From the NCBI RefSeq assembly GCF_900103285.1, contig NZ_FNGS01000003.1, positions 671,997 through 735,996 on the forward strand: 64,000 bases of DNA. The letters run 5' to 3'. The stretch is from Siphonobacter aquaeclarae (GTDB lineage Bacteria; Bacteroidota; Bacteroidia; Cytophagales; Spirosomataceae). A program made the translations under genes and the position numbers. This document shows positions 8,843 to 15,263 of the stretch, one piece after another (within the stretch, counting starts at the first letter, position 1; each line of letters begins with the position of its first letter). A model generated the notes under the pieces. The model made no database searches and was not told the origin of the DNA. It saw only the letters and a program-made list of their open reading frames with translations.

Positions 8843-10204
8843 ATGCGACTTCTCTTTACCTTCTTTTTCCTCTTACCTGTTTGGGTGTATGCGCAGAAAC
8901 TGCCTGCGGTCCGGGCCAAAACCAACCGGCTGACCATGTATCTGGACGGTGAACGGGGAAATTTCAACGGTGTCAATGAGATCCCGACGTTGTTTCCGTA
9001 CCGGTTTGGATCGGTGGCAGAAAAGGCCGTTTTAGCGCTCGTTTCGGAGAAAGACTCGCTTGCGGTGATCCTTCGGCGGGACAGTACCACCGTTTTTCAG
9101 ATCATCCGGGAAGAGAAAGGCGATACCGTTACGTGTCGGTTCGGGTTAAACAAGCTCGTGAAAGCTGCCGTTTTTACCGAGGCATATAAAAAAGCGAATG
9201 ACGGAAAGACGCTGGTGGAAGTACCGGAGGTATATGAACTCGCTAATGTCGTTTTTGCGCTGACGCGTTACGGGAAAACCGGCGCGATCGAGAAAGGAAC
9301 GCCCTATTATCAGGACGTGATGAAGCATTTTTCGCCGTTTGCCGGACTTCCGGCCGTGCGGCAGCTGGATTCGGTACTGGCGGAAGCCGGCGATGCCTAT
9401 GCGCCGCTGAAGATGGATGCGTATGCCTTTCGGTTTGGCAGGGACCGCCTCGTCAAATCCGACGTGTACGACAGAGTCAGCTGGGGCGAAGAGAACCAGA
9501 TCGCTCCGTATGTGCCTGTACTAGAGGCATTTGCGCGGCAAACGAACTTTCGTGTTTTTTACCGGAAGCACACTGTGTATTACGAGCAGCTGATCGCGGA
9601 TTTCGGGCGGAATGTGGATGTAGCGATGATGAAGAAATGGCTCGAAAAGCAGTTTCCCCGGACGCGGTACTCGGCAGTGAAAGTCGTGTTTTCGCCGCTG
9701 GTCGGGTGGAATCAGTCGGCCAATAGCTTCGAAGACAACGGGTTTTCCGAGGCGCATGCGCACATCAATTTCCCTTTTGAGTCAAGAACCAAGCAGCCCG
9801 GCGGGCGCGGGCGGCGGATGATCATCGCCTTCACCGAGCTCAACCACAGCTACCTGAATCCGGAGGCCGACCGGTATTCCAAGGAGATCGCCGAAGCCTT
9901 TGGCGATCTGTCGAAATGGATTACGCCCGGTAAACCGTCGGCGGGCTATAACAACAGCCTTTCCTGCTTCGAAGAGTACATGAACTACGGCCTGGTGACG
10001 CTGCTCTTCTCCGACCTGTTCGACGCCCCGACGGCCGAACTCCTCCGCCAGCAGATGGAAGACAACATGGTCAATTTCCGCGGCTTTCAGCAATTCCGGG
10101 CGTTTGACGAGGAGTTGCTGCGGCTGTATCGGGGGCGGAAGGAGGGAGAGACGGTGGCGGATTTGTATGGGGGGATAATTGGGTGGGCGGGGAAGAGGCG
10201 GTGA
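8843..10204 (+). CDS. Secreted DUF4932-like protein, putative metallopeptidase
   Basis: This 453-residue protein has a signal peptide (cleavage near VYAQ). The central region resembles DUF4932 proteins of Bacteroidota, with the segments VVFSPLVGWNQSANSF and FTELNHSYLNPEADRY. The latter recalls a zinc-peptidase HExxH helix, but the first His position is Thr (TELNH), so catalysis cannot be assumed. The following AGYNNSLSCFEEYMNYGLVT segment contains Glu residues that could act as a further ligand. The last 25 or so codons become very purine- and G-rich, unlike the rest of the gene. The AT-rich segment starts directly after the stop codon. It is probably monocistronic. The domain name is from memory of the family and the function is inferred. 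Confidence 0.7.
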   Translation: MRLLFTFFFLLPVWVYAQKLPAVRAKTNRLTMYLDGERGNFNGVNEIPTLFPYRFGSVAEKAVLALVSEKDSLAVILRRDSTTVFQIIREEKGDTVTCRFGLNKLVKAAVFTEAYKKANDGKTLVEVPEVYELANVVFALTRYGKTGAIEKGTPYYQDVMKHFSPFAGLPAVRQLDSVLAEAGDAYAPLKMDAYAFRFGRDRLVKSDVYDRVSWGEENQIAPYVPVLEAFARQTNFRVFYRKHTVYYEQLIADFGRNVDVAMMKKWLEKQFPRTRYSAVKVVFSPLVGWNQSANSFEDNGFSEAHAHINFPFESRTKQPGGRGRRMIIAFTELNHSYLNPEADRYSKEIAEAFGDLSKWITPGKPSAGYNNSLSCFEEYMNYGLVTLLFSDLFDAPTAELLRQQMEDNMVNFRGFQQFRAFDEELLRLYRGRKEGETVADLYGGIIGWAGKRR

Positions 10205-10406
10205 GGCCGTATCAGTTGTCCATTCGAAAGGTCCGTAACAAGAAATCGAAGATAATCGTCTTATACGTATTAGTGGGGTGGCTTAGCTGAGCAATGAAAT
10301 GAGAATACTCTCCGAAGCGATAATGGATGAAACAATCCGGCGAATTCCTGGTGAAGATGTTTGGAAATAGGTGCAAGTAAAATATGTCTCGTAGTTTGAG
10401 GTTATG

Positions 10407-10440
10407 TTGAAGCGATCCCTTGTCGATTTTCTTAGCTTTG
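10407..10440 (+). promoter_or_regulatory. Bacteroidota-type promoter of the MazG/helicase pair
   Basis: TTG (10407-10409), a 23-nt spacer and TAGCTTTG (10433-10440) match the Bacteroidota consensus TTG-N17-23-TAnnTTTG. The expected start of transcription is near 10447, about 30 nt before the ATG at 10477, which supports that start codon. The rest of 10205-10476 holds nothing else I recognise. Confidence 0.65.
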
Positions 10441-10476
10441 TAAAGGTCAGTTTCGTAGCAAAAATCGGATAACAGT

Positions 10477-10806
10477 ATGTCAGATATTAATACGATAGTC
10501 GAGGAGCTTGTCAAATTTCGAGAAGAGCGAGATTGGGGACAGTTTCATAATCCTAAGGATCTCGCGTTAGCCTTGAGTATTGAAGCGTCAGAGCTTTTAG
10601 AGGTGTTTCTTTGGAAGACGCCGGAGCAGGCAAGCATAGAAAAAGTGAAGGAGGAGCTTGCAGACGTGCTATCTTTTGCGTTTCTTCTTGCAGATAGGTA
10701 TGATTTAGATATCAAAGAGATTGTCTTGACAAAAATTAAGCGAAATGCAGAAAAGTACCCGGTAAGTAAATCGAAAGGAACAGCTAAGAAGTACGATGAA
10801 CTATGA
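10477..10806 (+). CDS. MazG-like nucleotide pyrophosphohydrolase
   Basis: This 109-residue all-helical protein is of the MazG/dCTPase (RS21-C6-like) type. The metal-binding pattern is complete: E36xxE39 (IEASELLE) and, 20 residues on, E60xxD63 (EELADVLSF). Relatives hydrolyse (d)NTPs to monophosphates plus pyrophosphate; which nucleotide is used here is unknown. Its stop codon overlaps the ATG of the helicase fusion by 4 nt (ATGA), so the two are translationally coupled and almost certainly work together. The gene is AT-rich, unlike its left neighbour. A likely role in a defence cassette is to act on the nucleotide pool or on modified or alarm nucleotides, which is inference. Confidence 0.88.
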   Translation: MSDINTIVEELVKFREERDWGQFHNPKDLALALSIEASELLEVFLWKTPEQASIEKVKEELADVLSFAFLLADRYDLDIKEIVLTKIKRNAEKYPVSKSKGTAKKYDEL

Positions 10807-13031
10807 GTGAAAATTCAAACGTTGTTGTTGAAATATCAAGGCCATTTTTATTTTCAAAAAATGGAATTTTAGAAATTGAAAATAATAAATGGGCGAAAGA
10901 AAGATGGCCTGTTGTTTATTTTATTGAAAATAAAGAGAATAAGATTGGTTATATAGGTGAATCGATGAATATTATTTCTCGATTAAATAGTCATTTGCTG
11001 AATAAAAAGAAAACAGATCTTCTATGTCAAGTTTCAATAGTAGGGAGTCATCAATTTAATAAGTCTGCCACTCTCGATATTGAATCAAAATTGATCGAAT
11101 ATGTTTCTTCCGAAGGTACCTATCAATTGCTGAATAGCAATATGGGTATCTTGAAGCATTCTTATTATCAGAAGGCGAACTATGGCAAGCTCTTTGAAAA
11201 AATATGGGCAGAACTTGTGAAAAAAGGGATAGTAAGAAAGTCTCTTGAAGATATTGAAAACTCTCAGATATTTAAATATTCTCCCTATAAATCTCTTAAT
11301 GATGATCAACGAAAGTCTATTGTTGAGATATTAAAGGGACTTTCTTCTGACTATCGGCTTAATGAACACTCACAAATACCAGCTAATCAGATATTCGTCG
11401 AGGGTAGTGCTGGTACAGGAAAGACGATACTTGCTACTTACTTAATGAAACTTCTAACGACAGAGTTGGATGAGGATGATGAAAGAGATGAAGTAGATGA
11501 AGAGATATTCTATCTTAAGCGATTCCGTTCAAAATACTTGAATCCTCGCATTGGGCTAGTTGTTGCTATGACGTCTCTTCGGGAAACCCTGCGAAACGTA
11601 TTTGCCGCAATACCAGGTTTGTCGAAGTCTATGATAGTTAGTCCGTCTGAAGTCGTTAACGGCGAAAAATATGATTTGTTGATTGTCGACGAATCTCACC
11701 GGCTTCGTAAGGATAAAAATATTGGTTGGTCGGGCATTTTTAGAGAAAACAACCGAAAGCTTGGATTAGGAAGTGATGGGGATGAATTGGATTGGATTCG
11801 AATGTGTAGTGGACGGCAGATTTTTTTCTATGACAAAGATCAATCTGTTCGTCCTTCAGATGTTGATGAACAAAAGTTTGAAGCGCTTTTAAATGCGAAC
11901 GACACACTTCGTCTTAAACTACACTCTCAAATGCGCGTCAAAGGAGGGGTAAATTACATTCGATTTGTTGACGATCTTCTGCATCAAAAACTACCTAGTG
12001 GGAGTCGATATGAAGTAGAAAATTATGAATTGGTGCTATTTGATTCAATACGTGATTTTTCCAAAGAATTGGAATCTCGAGAGGAAAAATTCAAGTTATG
12101 CAGAATGATTGCCGGATATTCTTGGCCTTGGTTATCAAAAAAAGACAAAGTAGCAATTGATATAGAAATAGAAGGCATGAAGTTCCAATGGAATCAAGTT
12201 GATAGGGATTGGATTAATTCGCCTACCTCCGTGAATGAAATTGGATGCATACATACTACTCAAGGATACGATCTTAACTATGCAGGAGTTATATTTGGTA
12301 GAGAAATTAAATATAATCCTGAGAAAGACGAGATCGAAATTGACAGAAAGTTATATTTTGATATTAATGGCAAAAAGGGTGTATCTAATGATGCAGACCT
12401 GAAGGATTATATACTTAATGTGTACAAAAATATGATGTTTAGGGGAATTAAGGGGACGTTTATTTATGTGCATGATGATTCGCTAAGGCAATATTTGAAA
12501 CAATACATCGCTACATTCCGAAAAGAAAATGAGAAGATAAGATCATCAATCGAATTGCGAGGTGAACGAAAGATGGTTCCTCTCCTTGATATATATGCTG
12601 CCGCTGGAAGATTTACGGAAGCTCAATTACATGAGGCGCATCGCTGGGCAGAGGTCGTATTAGAAGAGCAATCTGTTCAGGACTATTTTGTTTGTCAGGT
12701 GAAAGGGCCTTCGATGAATAAAAAGATACCGGATGGTTCGTATTGCCTATTTAAGCGCTATTACGGAGGGACTCGTGATGGACAGATAGTTTTGGCTCAA
12801 AGTATTCGCTTCAATGACTCGGAATTCGGAGCCGGTTATACAGTGAAAAAATATACCAGCAAAAGGACGATTACTGCGGAAGGATGGACTCATGATGCAA
12901 TTGTACTTGAATCTATGTCTTATGACGCTGGTTATCTTAACATAACTCTCGAGAAAGAAGGCACTGAACAGCTTAGTATTATTGGAATTTTTGTCAAAGT
13001 ACTATCGGATTCAACGGAGTTTGAATCATAG
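10803..13031 (+). CDS. GIY-YIG nuclease / DUF2075 SF1-type helicase / S24 peptidase fusion
   Basis: This 742-residue protein has three modules. (1) GIY-YIG nuclease, about 35-110: Y39, Y50 (GYIGE), R60 and a candidate E94. The Y39-Y50-R60 spacing equals Y6-Y17-R27 of I-TevI. (2) DUF2075 (Schlafen group 3-like) helicase, about 165-560: Walker A GSAGTGKT 201-208, Walker B LLIVDESH 292-299, LHSQMR 373-378, motif VI-like IHTTQGYDLNYAGVIF 483-498 and the FRGIKGTFIYVHDD segment. (3) LexA/UmuD-like S24 peptidase, about 590-735: putative cleavage bond A601-G602 in YAAAGRF, nucleophile S637 in GPSM, lysine K682 in TVKKY. All key residues appear present. It is coupled to the MazG-like gene and followed by a strong terminator. 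A role in phage defence or damage response, with autoproteolysis as the switch, is inferred. Confidence 0.9.
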   Translation: MSENSNVVVEISRPFLFSKNGILEIENNKWAKERWPVVYFIENKENKIGYIGESMNIISRLNSHLLNKKKTDLLCQVSIVGSHQFNKSATLDIESKLIEYVSSEGTYQLLNSNMGILKHSYYQKANYGKLFEKIWAELVKKGIVRKSLEDIENSQIFKYSPYKSLNDDQRKSIVEILKGLSSDYRLNEHSQIPANQIFVEGSAGTGKTILATYLMKLLTTELDEDDERDEVDEEIFYLKRFRSKYLNPRIGLVVAMTSLRETLRNVFAAIPGLSKSMIVSPSEVVNGEKYDLLIVDESHRLRKDKNIGWSGIFRENNRKLGLGSDGDELDWIRMCSGRQIFFYDKDQSVRPSDVDEQKFEALLNANDTLRLKLHSQMRVKGGVNYIRFVDDLLHQKLPSGSRYEVENYELVLFDSIRDFSKELESREEKFKLCRMIAGYSWPWLSKKDKVAIDIEIEGMKFQWNQVDRDWINSPTSVNEIGCIHTTQGYDLNYAGVIFGREIKYNPEKDEIEIDRKLYFDINGKKGVSNDADLKDYILNVYKNMMFRGIKGTFIYVHDDSLRQYLKQYIATFRKENEKIRSSIELRGERKMVPLLDIYAAAGRFTEAQLHEAHRWAEVVLEEQSVQDYFVCQVKGPSMNKKIPDGSYCLFKRYYGGTRDGQIVLAQSIRFNDSEFGAGYTVKKYTSKRTITAEGWTHDAIVLESMSYDAGYLNITLEKEGTEQLSIIGIFVKVLSDSTEFES

Positions 13032-13052
13032 TGGCAAATGCGACTTAGATAA

Positions 13053-13083
13053 AACACCTGCTCGGTAGCGAGCAGGTGTTTTT
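13053..13083 (+). terminator. Strong intrinsic terminator of the MazG/helicase pair
   Basis: Perfect 12-bp arms (AACACCTGCTCG at 13053-13064 and its complement at 13069-13080) enclose the loop GTAG and are followed by TTT. The cassette is therefore a self-contained transcription unit. From 13084 to 13282 I see no gene. Confidence 0.88.
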
Positions 13084-13282
13084 CCATCTTCGTCGGAATT
13101 TCCTGTTCAAACCAGTAACAGCGTAAGTGTCATGCCAATGTAAACAGCCTGTTTCCGAGGTATCAGGATCCTTCCCGTAAAATACGGGCCCGAAAACTGA
13201 GCAAACGGTCACTTTCTCCCTAAAAATGAGGAAAAATCAGCGGAGCGGTTTTTCCAGCTTTGCCAGAAACAACCATCTGATC

Positions 13283-13669
13283 ATGGCAAAGACCATTCAC
13301 CAAGGCCGGAACGTCAAGCGCTTCCGCGAAATGCTCGGTATCAAACAGGAAGCCCTGGCCCTCGGCCTCGGCGACGAGTGGAACCAGCAGAAGATCTCCC
13401 TCCTGGAACAAAAGGAAACGCTGGAGCAAGGTTTGTTGGAGCAAGTGGCGAAGGTATTGAAGGTGCCGGTGGAGGCAATTAGGAATTTTGATGAGGAGGT
13501 GGCGATCCAGAACATCCAGAATAACTATGACAACGCCATTGTCCACGCCGGTCCAGGATTCAACTACTACTGCTCCTTCAATCCCCTAGATAAGTTGATG
13601 GAGTTGGTGGAGGAGAATAGGAGATTGTATGAGCGGTTGTTGGAGAGTGAGAAGAGGACGAGAGAATAG
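13283..13669 (+). CDS. XRE-family helix-turn-helix regulator
   Basis: This is a 128-residue protein starting MAKTIHQGRNVKRF. The N-terminal half is a Cro/C1-type HTH (REMLGIKQEALALGLGDEWNQQKISLLEQKETL), followed by VAKVLKVPVEAIRNFDEE. The C-terminal end is charged and helical (LMELVEENRRLYERLLESEKRTRE) and may form a coiled coil. An upstream ATG at 13226 would add 19 residues with no domain content, so I prefer 13283. The gene has normal GC content between two AT-rich segments, and its tail is purine-rich. Similar small regulators are common in Bacteroidota chromosomes. Whether it controls the flanking cassettes is unknown. Confidence 0.82.
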   Translation: MAKTIHQGRNVKRFREMLGIKQEALALGLGDEWNQQKISLLEQKETLEQGLLEQVAKVLKVPVEAIRNFDEEVAIQNIQNNYDNAIVHAGPGFNYYCSFNPLDKLMELVEENRRLYERLLESEKRTRE

Positions 13670-13911
13670 TGAAAGAAATTTCAATAAACATTGGCGATGA
13701 GACAGCTTGAAAAATCAAGATATTGCTGTCTATTTATATATATGAATTTGTCGATTTTGGGATCTTTTAATTCAAGATGACACAGGATTATTTCAATAAT
13801 TCAAGGAGCGTAGGCAGTACTATATATCGATTAGAATTGCGTTTTATGGAAATTGTTTTCCACACATTCATTAATTGAGATGTATGGACTATTCTAAATA
13901 AGAATTCTCAT

Positions 13912-14130
13912 CTATGGCTGGATTTTAGATGTAATCTTGATATTCGCATATTCCTCTATGGCTAACATATAGTTGGACACGTCCCAATCGGTGTCTTGAT
14001 GGATTTTCTCAAACTCTCTTGCCCAACAAATGAAGTTTGATATATCTGCTCTGGAGTCTCCTGAATAATAGCCTTCCAGTCCGGCGTAGTACGATATATC
14101 TGCTAGAGTTTCTAGGATCTTGTAGTTCAT
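13912..14130 (-). CDS. Small protein of unknown function paired with HNH endonuclease
   Basis: This 72-residue acidic protein (MNYKILETLADISYY...) has no signal peptide or recognised domain. It begins 1 nt after the stop codon of the HNH endonuclease gene on the same strand and is equally AT-rich, so the two probably form an operon. A role as immunity protein, regulator or accessory subunit of the nuclease is possible but only inferred from position. I recognise nothing in the AT-rich gap 13670-13911 downstream. Confidence 0.6.
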   Translation of the reverse strand: MNYKILETLADISYYAGLEGYYSGDSRADISNFICWAREFEKIHQDTDWDVSNYMLAIEEYANIKITSKIQP

Positions 14131-14131
14131 T

Positions 14132-14899
14132 TTACGGTTTAAAACATTCTTGATTGTGATATTTTAAAAACTCAGAATCGGGCAAAAACCTATTGGGAAG
14201 AATGATTTTTTGATTTTCAAATTTTTGAAAAAAATTAAAAAAATGCTGAGTGTCACGTTTTAGGTAAGGAGATATTTTTATTTCATAATCCGGAGTAATT
14301 GTCATATATCCTGTCTCGAATGCCTTATCGTGAAGAGCATTAATTGTAATACCATTTCTCGGATTCAGCCGATTTTTTTCATCGATTCCCCAGGGGCGAA
14401 TATGTCCTGCTATTAAAAACTCTTCTTGATTGATACCAGTGATGCAACAGGTATTATTATACGCGGCTAATACAGTGCTTCGAAAAAAGGATTGATTTAC
14501 CCGTACCTTTACAATTTGCTCTCTTGTTTTTCCTTCTTTAGGTAATTCTTCTTCGGAAATATTATTTAATTCTTCGACAGAAGTTCTTTTAAATTGTGCC
14601 AATAGCTTTTCACTTTCATAAGGCAATGTGTCCCAGTGATTATAAAAATCATTCCAAATTTCGATATCCAACTTGCTAGTGTTGGAAGCCCCTTTTATAC
14701 CTCTCATTCTCAAGCTTGGGTCGAGACTTGCAAAATTAACCAATTTTAAAGCGATGGAGCTTGGTGTTCGATTAATTAAATTCGCAAGATGGATGACCTG
14801 CGGATTGAGGCGGTGTAAACGGCCAAAGGGTAATTTGCAGTATAAATTTATTGCCAATATTAATTCATCCTTTGTCCATAGTCGCTGGCCTTTTTCCAT
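14132..14899 (-). CDS. HNH endonuclease, restriction-like
   Basis: The C-terminal third of this 255-residue protein is an HNH nuclease of the type seen in restriction and accessory nucleases: YNNTCCITG (148-155), the catalytic His in AGHIRPW (H166), N182 in NPRNGI and H190 in ALHDKAFE. The N-terminal 120 residues (LWTKDELILAINLYCKLPFG, TPSSIALKLVNFASLDP) resemble the helical DNA-binding region often fused to this nuclease. No methyltransferase is adjacent, so a classical restriction-modification pair is not evident. It forms a likely operon with the 72-residue gene downstream. The target (modified or foreign DNA) is unknown. Confidence 0.85.
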   Translation of the reverse strand: MEKGQRLWTKDELILAINLYCKLPFGRLHRLNPQVIHLANLINRTPSSIALKLVNFASLDPSLRMRGIKGASNTSKLDIEIWNDFYNHWDTLPYESEKLLAQFKRTSVEELNNISEEELPKEGKTREQIVKVRVNQSFFRSTVLAAYNNTCCITGINQEEFLIAGHIRPWGIDEKNRLNPRNGITINALHDKAFETGYMTITPDYEIKISPYLKRDTQHFFNFFQKFENQKIILPNRFLPDSEFLKYHNQECFKP

Positions 14900-15016
14900 G
14901 ATAGTGCATGTCGATTTAAAATCTTTCCAACTTATATATTTAATTCTGAATGTAAAAGCTAGCTTATCGAAGACGGACTGAAATACAGGAGAAGATATAA
15001 ATTAAAAAAGACAATA

Positions 15017-15051
15017 TAAAAGGCTGGCCCAGATTGTCTCTGAACCAGCCT
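15017..15051 (-). terminator. Intrinsic terminator of tRNA-Pro
   Basis: Read on the minus strand, 13-bp arms (15039-15051 and 15021-15033, two G-U pairs) enclose a 5-nt loop and are followed by TTTTATATT. It lies 14 nt beyond the tRNA 3' end. Confidence 0.75.
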
Positions 15052-15064
15052 CTTCTCATTCTCG

Positions 15065-15138
15065 TCGGGATGGCGGGATTCGAACCCACGACCCCTTGCA
15101 CCCCATGCAAGTACGCTACCGGACTGCGCCACATCCCG
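15065..15138 (-). tRNA. tRNA-Pro (anticodon GGG)
   Basis: A complete 74-nt cloverleaf. The acceptor CGGGATG pairs with CATCCCG and the discriminator base is A. The anticodon stem CTTGC/GCAAG encloses the loop ATGGGGT with anticodon GGG and G37, as expected for proline. The T-arm is GTGGGTTCGAATCCCGC. CCA is not encoded. Confidence 0.96.
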
Positions 15139-15150
15139 AAAATGTGGGTG

Positions 15151-15158
15151 CAAATATA
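15151..15158 (-). promoter_or_regulatory. -7 element of the tRNA-Pro promoter
   Basis: TATATTTG on the minus strand is a full match to TAnnTTTG and lies 12 nt before the tRNA 5' end. A TTTG lies only 14 nt further upstream, slightly closer than usual. Confidence 0.6.
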
Positions 15159-15211
15159 GGACGGAAAAGGGCCAAACGCGAGCGGGGAGCGGTATTTTTT
15201 CACAAAAGCAT

Positions 15212-15244
15212 AAAAAAATCCTGACCCGCGGGCCAGGATTTTTT
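15212..15244 (-). terminator. Terminator of the M1 peptidase gene
   Basis: An inverted repeat, AAAAAATCCTG / CAGGATTTTTT around a GC-rich centre, lies 20 nt beyond the stop codon of the M1 peptidase on the minus strand. The T-run is on that strand; the symmetry means it could act both ways. Confidence 0.75.
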
Positions 15245-15263
15245 GTAATGGCTGGAGGATGAA

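Larger units (their letters stand above)
10205..15064. other. Candidate accessory/defence island ending at tRNA-Pro
   Basis: Base composition drops sharply to AT-rich after 10204. It returns to normal around the XRE gene (about 13090-13670), then is AT-rich again until the tRNA-Pro 3' end at 15065. The AT-rich parts encode a MazG-like enzyme, a nuclease-helicase-peptidase fusion, an HNH endonuclease and a small unknown protein. These are accessory functions among housekeeping and glycan genes. The tRNA 3' end faces the island, a common integration point. I found no integrase, transposase or convincing copy of the tRNA end at the left border, so the mobile origin is inference from composition and content. 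Confidence 0.45.

Noticed and set aside
10212-10514. Open minus-strand frame of 100 codons left of the MazG-like gene
   Set aside because: It overlaps the promoter and start of the MazG-like gene, has no recognisable domain and lies in AT-rich intergenic sequence.
13085-13096. Possible attachment-site copy of the tRNA-Pro 3' flank
   Set aside because: Only a 7-nt match (TCGTCGG) is shared with 15062-15069, which can occur by chance.
10205-15064. Prophage or transposon
   Set aside because: No integrase, transposase, structural phage gene or terminal inverted repeat was found.
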